A stretch of DNA of 64,000 nt from Corynebacterium ciconiae DSM 44920 (lineage in GTDB: Bacteria; Actinomycetota; Actinomycetes; Mycobacteriales; Mycobacteriaceae): assembly GCF_030440575.1 (NCBI RefSeq), contig NZ_CP047189.1:1736001-1800000 (forward strand), read 5' to 3'. The position numbers and the translations under genes are program-made. Under the pieces are notes generated by a model. It saw only the letters and a program-made list of their open reading frames with translations. It made no database searches and was not told where the DNA came from. This document shows, one piece after another, positions 28,189 to 37,661 of the stretch. Position 1 is the stretch's first letter; the number at the start of each line of letters is the position of its first letter.

Positions 28189-29821
28189 GAGTATCCTTTC
28201 GAATCTCTGCTTCCTCATGAGCGCGTTCGATGGCGAGAACTTCGCGCACATGCTCCCGAATGGCAATCTTGTTCACCTTGCCTGCCGAATTACGATCAAT
28301 CGTGTCTACCAGCACCAGCTTCTTGGGCAGTTTGTACCGAGCAAGGTGGTGCTCGCAGTGCTCACGCAAGTGCTCAATGGTGAGAGTGGCCCCCTCGTCC
28401 AGCTGAACAACCGCCACCACGATTTCCCCCCACTCCGGATCGGGATGGCCGACTACCGTATTTCCTAGTACGCCTTCGGCACCAGCGACTACCCGTTCTA
28501 CCTCGGCTGGGTAGACATTTTCTCCGCCGGTGATGATGAGGTCTTTGAGCCGATCGACCACATAATAGAAACCATCCTCATCCCGGATACCAATGTCTCC
28601 GGAATGAAACCAGCCTGCCGTGTAGGCGGAATTAGTGACCTCGGGGTTGTTCCAGTACCCCGTGGCCACATTCGGACCACGCACCCACATTTCTCCCGAG
28701 ACACCAGGCTCTTTAACTTCTTCGCCGGTATCAGGGTTCATGAGCTTCACCTCGGTGTAGGGCATTGGAATGCCACAGGAACCAATCTTGGTAGCCGTCA
28801 TCTCGGGAGGAAGGTAGGTAGCGAAAGGCGACGTCTCCGTGAGCCCCCAGGCCTGTTGGATATTGATTCCTTTCTCCATGTAGCGATGAATCAAAACCGG
28901 CGGTACGGGAGCTCCCGCGCAAATGGTGGCGCGCATCGAGCGGAGATTTGAGGAGGCAAAGTTAGGGTGCTTATACATAGCCTCCAGTTGAGCAGGCACA
29001 AGAAATGCGGTGGCAACAGAGTATTTCTCGATCTCTTCCAGAACACCCCCCGGGTTGAAATGGCGGTGAATAAGCACAGTATTGCCACGAACGAGAGATC
29101 GGATAGAAAAGGAATTCAGCGCACCTACGTGGAACAGCGGAGCGGTAGCGAGAGTGACGTCCCCAGGACGCACATCCACCATCGTGTCAACATTGATCTG
29201 ATTCCACCACAAATTGCCAAAAGTCAGCTGAGCTCCCTTAGGCAGTCCGGTAGTTCCAGAGGTGAAAAGCAGGAGAGCCAGATCCTTCATGCCCATAGGC
29301 CGCACCTTGGGCGCTGGATTCGACTCGCCGGGATCAGGAAAAGTAGACGTCGAATGCCAATAGACAGGGATAGTTTTATCCGGAGGGCTGAGAGAGTCGT
29401 CGTCAACAGCCACAACGTGCTGTCTCTCGATTCCATAAACCGTCATGGCTTTGCCCACGTACTCGCCTTCAACTACCACGGTGTGCGGGGTTCCCTGCAT
29501 CAACAGCTTGGAAACCTCGGGGGCAGATAGGCGGAAGTTGAACGGCATAAAGGTAGCACCCAACCACCAACTTGCGAGCATCGTGTAAAAGAAGCTCACC
29601 GAGTTCACACCTATGTAGGCCACGCGATCGCCCTGGCGAACACCTGCCTCATCGAGGTGGAGTACCCACCGCTGCAGAGTGTTATGGAGCTCGCCGTAGG
29701 TGATAGTGCGGTTTTCGTAGACTAGCGCCACCGCTTCTGGCTTGTACTGGGCATGTCGCGCAATTTGCGTGACGGGGTTGATGTCTAAAGAGTCCGGATT
29801 GTGGACTACTCCATTGATCAT
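28181..29821 (-). CDS. AMP-forming acyl-CoA synthetase (ANL superfamily)
   Basis: 546 residues. ANL motifs: A3 P-loop FTSGTTGLPKG (187-197), A5 WGLTETSPF, A7 HSGDIGIRDEDGFYYVVDRLKD, and C-terminal catalytic Lys in DRNSAGKVNKIAIRE. It should activate a carboxylic acid to its CoA thioester through an acyl-adenylate. In a phenylpropanoid island the candidate substrates are phenylpropionate, cinnamate or a pathway product. Start chosen at ATG 29821, which overlaps the dehydrogenase stop (TGATG); GTG 29824 is possible. The gene is extra relative to hca/mhp operons. Confidence 0.87.
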   Translation of the reverse strand: MINGVVHNPDSLDINPVTQIARHAQYKPEAVALVYENRTITYGELHNTLQRWVLHLDEAGVRQGDRVAYIGVNSVSFFYTMLASWWLGATFMPFNFRLSAPEVSKLLMQGTPHTVVVEGEYVGKAMTVYGIERQHVVAVDDDSLSPPDKTIPVYWHSTSTFPDPGESNPAPKVRPMGMKDLALLLFTSGTTGLPKGAQLTFGNLWWNQINVDTMVDVRPGDVTLATAPLFHVGALNSFSIRSLVRGNTVLIHRHFNPGGVLEEIEKYSVATAFLVPAQLEAMYKHPNFASSNLRSMRATICAGAPVPPVLIHRYMEKGINIQQAWGLTETSPFATYLPPEMTATKIGSCGIPMPYTEVKLMNPDTGEEVKEPGVSGEMWVRGPNVATGYWNNPEVTNSAYTAGWFHSGDIGIRDEDGFYYVVDRLKDLIITGGENVYPAEVERVVAGAEGVLGNTVVGHPDPEWGEIVVAVVQLDEGATLTIEHLREHCEHHLARYKLPKKLVLVDTIDRNSAGKVNKIAIREHVREVLAIERAHEEAEIRKDTHA

Positions 29822-30651
29822 CACAAGCAATCGCCTCCTGCGGCTGTGTGGAAGCCGCGCGCGGCAATGCCTCCATCGATCTGGATGACTGAGCCAGTCA
29901 TGTTAGCTCCGTCAGCAGGATCCGCAAGCATCACGTAAGGCCCCGTGAAGCTACGTGGATCTGTCGAAATGTCATGCAAAGGAATGTAGGGATTTCCGCC
30001 TTCTGGGCGGCGATCCATGGTGTCTTTGAAACTACGGCTATCGAGACCAGCAGCCGCGGGACCTCTGAGATCAGTCCGCATGCCGCCAACAGCGACGCCA
30101 TTCACTCGAACTTTGGGGGCGAGCTCGTGCGCAAATTGAAGCATCAGCCCTCGATCTGCGAATTTTGCCGCGGTGTAGACGGGGCCACCGCCCGCGGGAT
30201 AGTACGACGCATTCGAGAGGGTCATGATGATAGAGCCTTCCGACTTCACCAGCTCTCTCCACGTCGCTTCAACAGTAAGGAGATAGCCTTTGACGTTGAT
30301 GCCGAAAACCTCATCGCACACAGATGCAAGCTCGTCACCGTTAAGCCGTGTGACCGAACGGTTGTAATCCCAGATACCCGCGTTGGGAATAACAGTGTCG
30401 ATCCCTCCAAACATCCGGCAGGTCTCATCGACTGCAGCGTGAAGCTCGTGAGGCGAGCGCACATCGGCACTACAGGCAAGTGCCCGGGATGTCCCAAGCT
30501 CTGTCGTCACTGCGTGCGCTCGTTCGAGCGATACGTCCACGACGGAGACATTGGCACCTTCTGCGTGAAATCTTCGTGCTAGGGCCGCCCCTAACCCCGA
30601 GCCTGCACCGGTGATGAACAACGTATGACCTTGAAAACGCTGCTGCGTCAT
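29821..30651 (-). CDS. SDR-family cis-dihydrodiol dehydrogenase, HcaB/BphB-like
   Basis: 276 residues. The NAD-binding Rossmann motif is TGAGSGLG (14-21), PNAGIWDY supplies the NAG segment, and the catalytic Ser and YTAAK follow. The sequence FGINVKGYLLTVEA and the C-terminal half (GPYVMLADPADGANMTGSVI) match cis-2,3-dihydrodiol dehydrogenases, which rearomatise the dioxygenase product to a catechol with NAD+. It lies between the dioxygenase beta subunit (36-base gap) and the CoA ligase. Confidence 0.88.
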   Translation of the reverse strand: MTQQRFQGHTLFITGAGSGLGAALARRFHAEGANVSVVDVSLERAHAVTTELGTSRALACSADVRSPHELHAAVDETCRMFGGIDTVIPNAGIWDYNRSVTRLNGDELASVCDEVFGINVKGYLLTVEATWRELVKSEGSIIMTLSNASYYPAGGGPVYTAAKFADRGLMLQFAHELAPKVRVNGVAVGGMRTDLRGPAAAGLDSRSFKDTMDRRPEGGNPYIPLHDISTDPRSFTGPYVMLADPADGANMTGSVIQIDGGIAARGFHTAAGGDCL

Positions 30652-30687
30652 AGCGATTCTCTTCCTGTCTTTGAGGGAGCCGACCAG

Positions 30688-31245
30688 CTAGAAGAAGGTA
30701 GATATGTTTTTCGACGTCAAGACATTGATGTCCAACAGAATGCGGCGATCAAAAATCTTGAAGCCTTCACCTGTGGTACGAAGCAGATCTGTGCGAGTTC
30801 CAGCGAAGGTGTCCTGTTCTGTTTCCAGTCGAGTGCGCCACACGAGGAAGTTACTTCGTGCTTCGATGACCGGCTCACCGGCAAGATCTGCATGCCGGAA
30901 AACAAGGTTGCTAATAAGATGCCTGGTTCGAGACGGTGGGTCTTCGGCCCACGCCATTCCCGAGTCAAACCGGCGGATACGCCACGCTAACGATTCCTTG
31001 GTTTCGTCGTAGAATGCCGCTTCGCCATAGGAGGCGACGGATAGTGCTTGTTGCCGACGAAGCCTATTGGACCTGGTGGGCGCCCAGTACAGGAGATCCT
31101 CATCGAATCGGTCCAGCCAGTCGGTGTAGCGGCCATCATCTAGAAGGTCCGCCTCGCTGTAGTAAAAACTCTGCAACTCGTAGGCGCGCTCCATACTCAC
31201 CAGTTCACCGACGACTGCGTCGTCCCTGCGTAGGTAATCAGTCAC
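30688..31245 (-). CDS. Aromatic-ring-hydroxylating dioxygenase beta subunit
   Basis: 185 residues of the NTF2-like small-subunit family. It shows AYELQSFYYSEADLLDDGRY, WLDRFDEDLLYWAPTRSNR, AWAEDPPSRTRHLISNLVF and the C-terminal RILLDINVLTSKNISTFF. The subunit is structural, forming the alpha3beta3 hexamer. The wording is close to HcaF/BphA2-type proteins. The gene follows the ferredoxin reductase rather than the alpha subunit, a shuffled order compared with E. coli hcaEFCBD. Confidence 0.88.
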   Translation of the reverse strand: MTDYLRRDDAVVGELVSMERAYELQSFYYSEADLLDDGRYTDWLDRFDEDLLYWAPTRSNRLRRQQALSVASYGEAAFYDETKESLAWRIRRFDSGMAWAEDPPSRTRHLISNLVFRHADLAGEPVIEARSNFLVWRTRLETEQDTFAGTRTDLLRTTGEGFKIFDRRILLDINVLTSKNISTFF

Positions 31246-31276
31246 TGCTCTCTCCTCCCGTTAGTCTTGGGGGCTT

Positions 31277-32494
31277 TCAGCGCGAAAGCTTCTTAAGGTT
31301 CTGGCTGGGGTCTGCAAGCTTGTCCGGATCAGGGCTAATACCGCGGTCAATCATCCGGCGAGCGGCGCGAACTGCCATTGAATCGTCGATCGCTGCGGCT
31401 CCCACCACTTGTCCTTGCGCGTTCAATCGGAAAGCCACCGCAGGATGACCATCTCGGTCCTCGCGGACAACCGTGTTTCCTGGGAGGCTCATATCACCCA
31501 CTCCCTCGACATGTACGCCATAACGATCAGACCAGAACCAGCCGGCACTGTGTTGAGGCAGATCCTTCCCCGTAATCGTGGCCGCCGCGGTCTGCGCGGT
31601 GTGCACTGCATTTTCCCAATGCTCATGACGCCGTTCGAGCGCACCGTCACTGCGTCGTGTGCGGGCACAATCACCGATCGCCCAGATCCCTGGCACGCTA
31701 GCTCTCTGTTCTTCATCGACGACAATGCCGTTGTCGAAATCCAGCTCTGCCGACCGTGCAAGGGCTTCTTCAGCAGTGATACCTACCGCAACGACAACCA
31801 CGTCTGCTGCCAATGATGCGTGTCCCTTGATGTTCACCGTGAAGCGATGGTCGCCCTCCTCGTGATATTCAATTGATTCCGTAAGACCATTGATGTAGGC
31901 AACCCCATTATCCTCATGCATAGTGTGAAGGCGGGTAGCGATGTCCTCACCCACTGCCGGCACCAGTGCAACCGGAGCCGGATCAATGAGTGTGACCTGA
32001 GCTCCCAACTCCAAGGCAGAACCCGCCAATTCAGCTCCGATAAGCCCAGCTCCAACGATGGCCAAATCAATCCCCGGGCCGAGCTTTTCTTTAAGCAGTT
32101 CTGCATCCTTCATGGTCCTCAACGAAAAAATCTCAGGATGGTTGAACCCGGGAAGCGGTAGCACACGCGGCACACCACCCGTAGCGATGACAAGGTTGTC
32201 GTAGCCCAGGGTGTTCGAGTCCTTAAGCGTGACTTTCTTGTTGGCGCTATCGATGGCGATAGCCTCCGCCTGGATCACCTCCACCCGGTTTTCCTCATAC
32301 CATTCGGTTGGGGCGAGCAGAAGGTCATCATGGCCCTTCGTGCCCTGCATGATCTCTTTCGACAAGGGCGGTCGATCATAGGGAAGTCCCTCTGGATCAA
32401 CGATGGTGATCTCACCTTCCCAATCATGTTTGCGTAGTGACTGGGCGAGAGTGAACCCTCCGATTCCGCCTCCGATAATGAGTGTGTGTGCCAC
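31277..32494 (-). CDS. Ferredoxin reductase component of the dioxygenase (FAD/NAD-dependent)
   Basis: 405 residues. Two dinucleotide folds are visible: the FAD motif LIIGGGIGGFTLAQSLR at the N-terminus and the NAD motif LAIVGAGLIGAELAGSALE near 145-165, then the FAD signature VPGIWAIGDCA. This is the BphA4/HcaD type that passes electrons from NADH to a Rieske ferredoxin. It follows the ferredoxin gene by 54 bases. Confidence 0.92.
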   Translation of the reverse strand: MAHTLIIGGGIGGFTLAQSLRKHDWEGEITIVDPEGLPYDRPPLSKEIMQGTKGHDDLLLAPTEWYEENRVEVIQAEAIAIDSANKKVTLKDSNTLGYDNLVIATGGVPRVLPLPGFNHPEIFSLRTMKDAELLKEKLGPGIDLAIVGAGLIGAELAGSALELGAQVTLIDPAPVALVPAVGEDIATRLHTMHEDNGVAYINGLTESIEYHEEGDHRFTVNIKGHASLAADVVVVAVGITAEEALARSAELDFDNGIVVDEEQRASVPGIWAIGDCARTRRSDGALERRHEHWENAVHTAQTAAATITGKDLPQHSAGWFWSDRYGVHVEGVGDMSLPGNTVVREDRDGHPAVAFRLNAQGQVVGAAAIDDSMAVRAARRMIDRGISPDPDKLADPSQNLKKLSR

Positions 32495-32548
32495 GTTTTC
32501 AGCTCCTTGATGTGTGGGGCAACGATTCTGTGGATCGGCTTATGATCT

Positions 32549-32893
32549 CTACTCAGCCGTGGCGGGGGTGCCGGGGTAGATCCAGATCTCTTCCCCGCGC
32601 AGCTCAAGCTTGTGGCTGGCTACGTCCTCCGTTGCGGGCATGCACTGCACTGCACCTGTCTTGAGACAAAACTTGGCTGTGTGAATCGGACACTCCACCT
32701 CACAGCCCTCGATCCAGCCGTCAGCAAGCGAGGCGTCCTCGTGAGAGCACGTGTCATTGAGCGCGTAGAATTCATCATCCTCGGTACGGAAAACAGCAAT
32801 GGGCTCCGAGAACCCGGTGACGTCGGTATCTACAACGATGGCCTCTTCCGGCTCGATATCGTCCTTAACTGCGACCTTGACTGCTTCAGACAT
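32549..32893 (-). CDS. Rieske [2Fe-2S] ferredoxin of the dioxygenase
   Basis: 114 residues. Cluster ligands Cys49, His51, Cys68 and His71 (CSHEDASLADG...CPIH) with the usual spacing for BphA3/HcaC ferredoxins. It shuttles electrons from the reductase to the oxygenase. A close paralogue lies at 42827-43249. Confidence 0.94.
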   Translation of the reverse strand: MSEAVKVAVKDDIEPEEAIVVDTDVTGFSEPIAVFRTEDDEFYALNDTCSHEDASLADGWIEGCEVECPIHTAKFCLKTGAVQCMPATEDVASHKLELRGEEIWIYPGTPATAE

Positions 32894-32943
32894 CGGTGAA
32901 CCTTTCCGCGTGGTGTAGTTGGTAGTTGTTGTGGAGATCGGGC

Positions 32944-34269
32944 TTAGTTTTCGTGCCAGGCCGGGGTGTTCATGAGCTCTTTCCAGCGCCGATAGAAACC
33001 CCGTCCGGCTGCGTCGGAGTAGAGCTCAGAGGTTGTGCCAGGGAAACCTGCGTTGTGCTTTTCAGTCCCCATACCCATCTGGTAATTCAGTGCGGTTCCC
33101 TGAATCATGAAGGCGTGAGCGTTGGCTTGAACCTCGGACCAGTTTTCTCCATCGTCTTGCTCGAAAATCCCGGATGGGCCAAAAGTACGAAGGTTATACA
33201 GCCGCTGGGCTTTCTTGACGTCTTCCGGCATGGATTTATCCAGAACTGTCCACGCCCAGACCTCAATCTTGTTAGGACCTTTCGGGTGCCAGACCCTGAT
33301 CGAACCATTAACCGGAAGATATGAGAAGTTGGGAAAGACATTTCCGTGTCCGTTGGTCATCGGACCTGTGACCTGCTCTGGAGACAATCGGTCTCGCAGA
33401 AACTCATAGTCGTAATACTCGTGCACCGGCTGGGCATCGAAGCGATTTTTCGGATGCACGGGGAACCCGGCCCCGTGGCCAGAGTCACTCGTGAATTGCT
33501 TGCCAGTTCGCTCAGCAATCGCCTTTTTGGGCCCCTTGCCGGATGGCGACATCACCATCAACGCTGATGCGTGGGACATGTTGACGTGGTACCAGTCTGT
33601 GGCGAACTGCTCCGCTGCGAGTTTCCAGTTGCCTTCGAGCACCCACTTGGTCACACCGCCAACAACACAGGTTCCCTCCGGATCACGATCGAGGAACGCG
33701 TCGAGGTACCAGGTGAGGTCACCGAGAGCATCCTCGAGTGGTTCCGCGTTTTCGTCCCAATTGGCAAAAATAAGTCCCTTGTAGGACTCCACCCTCGGCG
33801 CGGTGACCAGACCCCAGTCGGAGGGATTAAAGGAGGGGTCATAGTCGTCTTTACCAGGAAGATTAACGAGTTCTCCGTCGAGATCGTATGTCCATCCGTG
33901 ATACGTACACGTGAAGTTTTTTGTGCGGCCGTGGTCTGCACGACATACACGTGCCCCTCGATGCCGACAATTATTGAGCAGAACGCGAATCTCGCGCTTC
34001 TTATTCATCGACGCAATGACTGGATCTTCGCCCATGTAGGTCTGGAAGAAATCACCGGGTTTCTGGAACTGATCCTCATGGGCGATAAACAGCCATGAGC
34101 GTGCAAAAATGCGTCGCATCTCTTGGCGGTAGATCTCCTCGTCACTGAAGATTCGGCGATCTATCAGTCCATTGTCAGGATCCGCCATTCCGCCAATGTC
34201 GGTATTAGTGTCGAGGCCCTGAGGGCGTGTCAGCCCGGCGAGGGGCCTCGGATTCTGCGGAGTTGCCAT
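32944..34269 (-). CDS. Rieske ring-hydroxylating dioxygenase alpha subunit, HcaE-like
   Basis: 441 residues from ATG 34269, four bases after GGAGG. The Rieske centre is Cys101, His103, Cys121, His124 (CRHRGARVCRAD...CTYHGW). The mononuclear iron site is in QFATDWYHVNMSHAS (His228, His233) with the third ligand probably Asp in EQDDGENWSE. The segments WLFIAHEDQFQKPGDFF, ESYKGLIFANWD and VWHPKGPNKIEVWA closely resemble E. coli HcaE (3-phenylpropionate/cinnamate dioxygenase) as I recall it. It adds O2 to the 2,3-positions of the ring. First gene of the upper operon. The open frame continues upstream to 34371 but without an RBS. Confidence 0.9.
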   Translation of the reverse strand: MATPQNPRPLAGLTRPQGLDTNTDIGGMADPDNGLIDRRIFSDEEIYRQEMRRIFARSWLFIAHEDQFQKPGDFFQTYMGEDPVIASMNKKREIRVLLNNCRHRGARVCRADHGRTKNFTCTYHGWTYDLDGELVNLPGKDDYDPSFNPSDWGLVTAPRVESYKGLIFANWDENAEPLEDALGDLTWYLDAFLDRDPEGTCVVGGVTKWVLEGNWKLAAEQFATDWYHVNMSHASALMVMSPSGKGPKKAIAERTGKQFTSDSGHGAGFPVHPKNRFDAQPVHEYYDYEFLRDRLSPEQVTGPMTNGHGNVFPNFSYLPVNGSIRVWHPKGPNKIEVWAWTVLDKSMPEDVKKAQRLYNLRTFGPSGIFEQDDGENWSEVQANAHAFMIQGTALNYQMGMGTEKHNAGFPGTTSELYSDAAGRGFYRRWKELMNTPAWHEN

Positions 34270-34476
34270 GTATCCTCCGTCCCTACTTTCCTTGTCCTGT
34301 CGTGCCACAGAGCTACAGCCGTGTCTGGAGCGACTTTTACCGGGGGAATAGCACCCCCTCAAAGACCACACTCGAGTTCAAGCTGCTGCCTACTGTGCCG
34401 AATCAGCTCGACTCCTCTGTCGCGGCCCCTGCATCAACGCTAGGCGGGGTGGCCAACTACCGCGATCTGGTGCCCT

Positions 34477-34492
34477 TGTGAGCTGATTCATA
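34477..34492. promoter_or_regulatory. GlxR/CRP-like binding site candidate
   Basis: TGTGAGCTGATTCATA matches TGTGA-N6-TCACA with one mismatch in the right half-site. GlxR is the global cAMP-receptor-type regulator of corynebacteria and often controls aromatic catabolism. Confidence 0.4.
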
Positions 34493-34540
34493 TATTGTGT
34501 GCTCAATTATGTGACTGGAGTCAAAATTTTCTAAAGAGCC

Positions 34541-34559
34541 CGTTCCACCCTCCGGAACG
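34541..34559. promoter_or_regulatory. Inverted repeat, candidate IclR operator
   Basis: CGTTCC and GGAACG, exact 6-bp arms around a seven-base spacer, midway in the divergent control region. Confidence 0.4.
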
Positions 34560-34773
34560 CCGCCAGGCATGTATGGTCGCACCTGGGAACTATTGCTTTT
34601 CACACCACTTCACACAGCACCCCCTTAACGTGGGCATGTGAAGAACAAAATGGCACAAAAACTGAAACTGGAGATGAGGGTTGTGCGGAGCTTCCGGTTG
34701 CCCGCATCTCCCACACCATTCACACCACATCGTGCGTGCTCTACGCACCCGCAGCAGGAAGGTCGATCACCCA

Positions 34774-35571
34774 ATGACAGGAGAACAGCCCGCCAAGAAC
34801 ACACGCGGAGCAGTGGACAAAGCGATGAGCCTCCTGCGTTGCTTCAGCACGCATGACGCAATGGGAATCGGCCTGAGTGAACTTGCCCGACGCGCTGACC
34901 TATCTAAGACAACGACGCACCGCATTCTCGGAACTCTGGTTGATAATGGGGCACTCGAGCGCTCAGGCGACGTGTATCGGCTTGGGCCGTTGTTCTTTGA
35001 GCTCATGACCGAACGGGGCAGCAAACATTCCGAGCTTGTGAGCGAACAGCTCACTCCATATCTCGCCGCCCTTTTCGAGCACACCCGGCATACCGTGCAT
35101 TTGGCCTATCTCGACAGCACAGAGGTGGTGTATGTGAACAAGCTGTTTTCTGCTCGGCGGGTCGATGCCCCTTCCCGCATCGGAGGTCGTGCCCCGGCAC
35201 ACTGCACCGGTGTAGGAAAAGCAATGTTGGCTTTTGATGAAGGCGCAACTGAGACCGTTATAGCCTCAGGCCTGCGCGGATGGACTCCGTTCACAATCAC
35301 TGATCAAGCCCAGTTGCGGCGTGAACTTTCCACCATTCGCGATACCGGAATAGCTCACGATCGCCAGGAGATAACCCTGGGACTGAGCTGCGTAGCGGCG
35401 CCGATCTTCGGGATTCACAACGTGCCTCAAGCCGCGATGAGCGTCTCGGGACCTTCGGAGACCTTCAATCCAAACCGGGTGCTCCCACCCCTGAAAAAGA
35501 TCTGCTTATCAGCTTCCCGCGTAGTTCAGCAGTGGCAAAGGAAAAACCGCCCGGAGATTTTCGAAGATTAA
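34774..35571 (+). CDS. IclR-family regulator, MhpR/HppR type
   Basis: 265 residues from ATG 34774. N-terminal winged HTH: AVDKAMSLLRCFSTHDAMGI, LSELARRADLSKTTTHRILG, LVDNGALERSGDVYRLG. The C-terminal effector domain has HTVHLAYLDSTEVVYVNKL, APAHCTGVGKAMLAF and the family signature LGLSCVAAPIFG. IclR proteins such as MhpR activate phenylpropionate catabolic genes with the substrate as effector. It is divergent from the dioxygenase operon and convergent with the mhpBDFE operon, so it probably controls both. The longer frame from 34681 lacks an RBS. Confidence 0.9.
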   Translation: MTGEQPAKNTRGAVDKAMSLLRCFSTHDAMGIGLSELARRADLSKTTTHRILGTLVDNGALERSGDVYRLGPLFFELMTERGSKHSELVSEQLTPYLAALFEHTRHTVHLAYLDSTEVVYVNKLFSARRVDAPSRIGGRAPAHCTGVGKAMLAFDEGATETVIASGLRGWTPFTITDQAQLRRELSTIRDTGIAHDRQEITLGLSCVAAPIFGIHNVPQAAMSVSGPSETFNPNRVLPPLKKICLSASRVVQQWQRKNRPEIFED

Positions 35572-35645
35572 TTCCTAGAACTAGAACGCACAGGCAAGGG
35601 GCTAGAGGCCTGCACAGGCGCAGCGTGAAGTGGCTGACATAAAGA

Positions 35646-35705
35646 ATGCGGCTTCCACCTCGCAAACCTCGGCACGTGCACGTTGCGTTCTGAAGGAAGC
35701 CGCAT
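35646..35705. terminator. Inverted repeat between convergent IclR and mhpE genes
   Basis: Perfect 11-bp arms ATGCGGCTTCC (35646-35656) and GGAAGCCGCAT (35695-35705) with a 38-base loop that itself contains CACGTGCACGT. There is no T-tract. Probably a bidirectional terminator. Confidence 0.5.
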
Positions 35706-35732
35706 CTAACGGAGTTGCTCTTTGACCCCGGT

Positions 35733-36737
35733 TTAGCTGGCGCGTTTCAAATCCACAGCCACATCGATGATCATATCCTCCTGGCCGCCTACATAACCAC
35801 GACGACCAACCTCCGCCAAAATGTCCTGGGTAGGTACGCCGTAGCGCTGAGACGCCCGCTCAGCATGGAGCAGGAAGGAGTTGTACACGCCCATTTGGCC
35901 CTGCACGATTGAACCGCGATCCATGCTAGGAAGACGATCCACCAGTGGTTTCAATACGTCTTCGGCAGCGTGCAAGATCTCTTTGGTTTTCACGCCAGTC
36001 TCAATACCTAGCCGATCGAAGGCCACAGCAAGTACTTCTGTGGGGGAGTTTCCCGCTCCCGCTCCGAGGCCAGCGAGCGATCCATCAATCTGGCTGGCCC
36101 CTGCCCGAACCGCTAGAACAGAGTTAGTGACGCCAAAGGACATATTTTGGTGCCCATGGAAGCCCACCTGGGCATCAGAGCCTATCTCCTCTACAAGAGC
36201 ACGTACCCGCTCCTCTGCTTCTTCCATGATCATCGCGCCGGCTGAATCCACTACGAAAACGCACTGGCAACCCGCGTCCACCATGATTCGTGCTTGTTCA
36301 GCAAGCGCCCGAGGCTCCGAACGGTGAGACAACATGAGAAAGCCGCTCGTTTCCAACCCGAGTGCGCGTGCTTCTTGAAAGTGAGAGATCGATACATCAG
36401 CCTCAGTGCAGTGAGTTGCCACACGGATGACATCGACGCCACATCGCTGCGCCTCCTTGATGTCATCTACTCGTCCAACCCCAGGCAGCACGAGTGCGCC
36501 GATTTTGGCTTTCTTCGCCTCATCCCTTGCCGCCGCGATGAGGTCAAGCTCGTTGACTTTGGAGAAGCCATAATTGAAGGATGAACCGCCCAGGCCATCG
36601 CCGTGGGTTACTTCGATCATGTCCACGTGGGCGTCGTCGAGCGCCCGCACGACCGCGCGTACCTGCTCCTCTGTGTACTGGTGACGTACAGAGTGTGAAC
36701 CGTCACGCAGCGTGGTGTCATTAATCCGAATGCTCAT
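35733..36737 (-). CDS. mhpE: 4-hydroxy-2-oxovalerate aldolase
   Basis: 334 residues of the HMGL-like/DmpG family. Features: IRINDTTLRDGSHSVRHQYT (metal-binding Asp in TLRDG), EVTHGDGLGGSSFNYGFS, VDSAGAMIMEEAEERV, VGFHGHQNMSFGVTNSVLA (metal His). It splits 4-hydroxy-2-oxovalerate into pyruvate and acetaldehyde. The C-terminal DmpG-communication helix region is present (YGVPTQDILAEVGRRGYVGG), so channelling with the adjacent MhpF dehydrogenase is expected. Confidence 0.95.
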   Translation of the reverse strand: MSIRINDTTLRDGSHSVRHQYTEEQVRAVVRALDDAHVDMIEVTHGDGLGGSSFNYGFSKVNELDLIAAARDEAKKAKIGALVLPGVGRVDDIKEAQRCGVDVIRVATHCTEADVSISHFQEARALGLETSGFLMLSHRSEPRALAEQARIMVDAGCQCVFVVDSAGAMIMEEAEERVRALVEEIGSDAQVGFHGHQNMSFGVTNSVLAVRAGASQIDGSLAGLGAGAGNSPTEVLAVAFDRLGIETGVKTKEILHAAEDVLKPLVDRLPSMDRGSIVQGQMGVYNSFLLHAERASQRYGVPTQDILAEVGRRGYVGGQEDMIIDVAVDLKRAS

Positions 36738-36755
36738 TGGGTGTCGTGTCCTCTC

Positions 36756-37661
36756 CTAGATCAGGCTCGCCAGTCGTTCACCGGTAGCCACTGCAGCTGC
36801 TGTGATGATGTCCAAGTTGCCCGCGTACTCCGGCAAGTAGTCACCGGCTCCGGTTACTTCCAGCAGCACAGTCACTCGCCCCCATCCATTCCATTCCGGG
36901 CGCGCCTCATCGAACTGCGGGGTTGCAGTCACGTGGTAGCCCGGAACGTAGGAGCTGACCCGCTCAACCATGCTCTCAATGGAATCGAGAACCTTCTTCT
37001 GCAGTTCCCCCTCCACTGCGGCTTCGGCCGGTAGCGAGCAATAGACGGTGTTGCGCATGTTCATCGGAGGATCAACTGGGTTCAGCACGATGATGGCCTT
37101 TCCCCGCCGCGCTCCACCTACCTTCTCCAGTGCGGTGGCAGTGGTCTCCACAAACTCGTCAATATTGGCCCGGGTGCCTGGGCCAGCGGATCGTGATGAA
37201 ATCGACGCAACGATTTCTGCATATTCCACGTCGACCACACTCGATACTGCGGAAACGATGGGCACTGTCGCCTGACCACCGCACGTAATCATGTTGACAT
37301 TATCTAGGTCTTTGAGGTCATCTAGGTTCACGCTGGGGGAGAAATAGGGCCCCACAGCCGCCGGCGTGAGATCGATCGCCCGAATACCAGCGTCACGGTA
37401 GAGCGGCGCGTTTGCGAGGTGAGCGCTCGCGGAGGTGGCTTCGAAGACAATATCCGGTTTTGGTTCCTGCCGAACTAGCCATTCAACGCCTTCAGCCGAA
37501 GTGATAAGACCCTTGTCTTTAGCCTTCCTCAAACCTTCTGATTGCGGATCTACTCCAACCATGTACATCGGCTCGATTACCTTAGATTTCAGGAGCTTGT
37601 ACATGAGGTCAGTGCCGATATTGCCTGGGCCGACGATAGCCGCTGTGATCTTATTGCTCAT
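36756..37661 (-). CDS. mhpF: Acetaldehyde dehydrogenase (acylating)
   Basis: 301 residues. NAD motif [18 protein letters not shown] at the N-terminus; catalytic Cys in [20 protein letters not shown]; later [18 protein letters not shown]. It converts acetaldehyde to acetyl-CoA and normally forms a channelling complex with the aldolase, whose gene follows 18 bases later. Its ATG directly follows the mhpD stop (TAAATG). Confidence 0.95.
   Translation of the reverse strand: MSNKITAAIVGPGNIGTDLMYKLLKSKVIEPMYMVGVDPQSEGLRKAKDKGLITSAEGVEWLVRQEPKPDIVFEATSASAHLANAPLYRDAGIRAIDLTPAAVGPYFSPSVNLDDLKDLDNVNMITCGGQATVPIVSAVSSVVDVEYAEIVASISSRSAGPGTRANIDEFVETTATALEKVGGARRGKAIIVLNPVDPPMNMRNTVYCSLPAEAAVEGELQKKVLDSIESMVERVSSYVPGYHVTATPQFDEARPEWNGWGRVTVLLEVTGAGDYLPEYAGNLDIITAAAVATGERLASLI

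Larger units (their letters stand above)
34270..34773. promoter_or_regulatory. Divergent control region between the dioxygenase operon and the IclR gene
   Basis: About 500 bases with no gene. It contains an exact inverted repeat CGTTCC-n7-GGAACG at 34541-34559, a CRP/GlxR-like site at 34477-34492, and the word TTCACACCAC near 34600 and again near 34720. These are candidate sites for the IclR protein and for catabolite control. Promoters were not pinned down. Confidence 0.5.

Noticed and set aside
34681..34773. Upstream extension of the IclR gene
   Set aside because: The extra 31 codons (MCGASGCPHLPHHSHH) look non-coding and lack an RBS; ATG 34774 begins the family-typical N-terminus.
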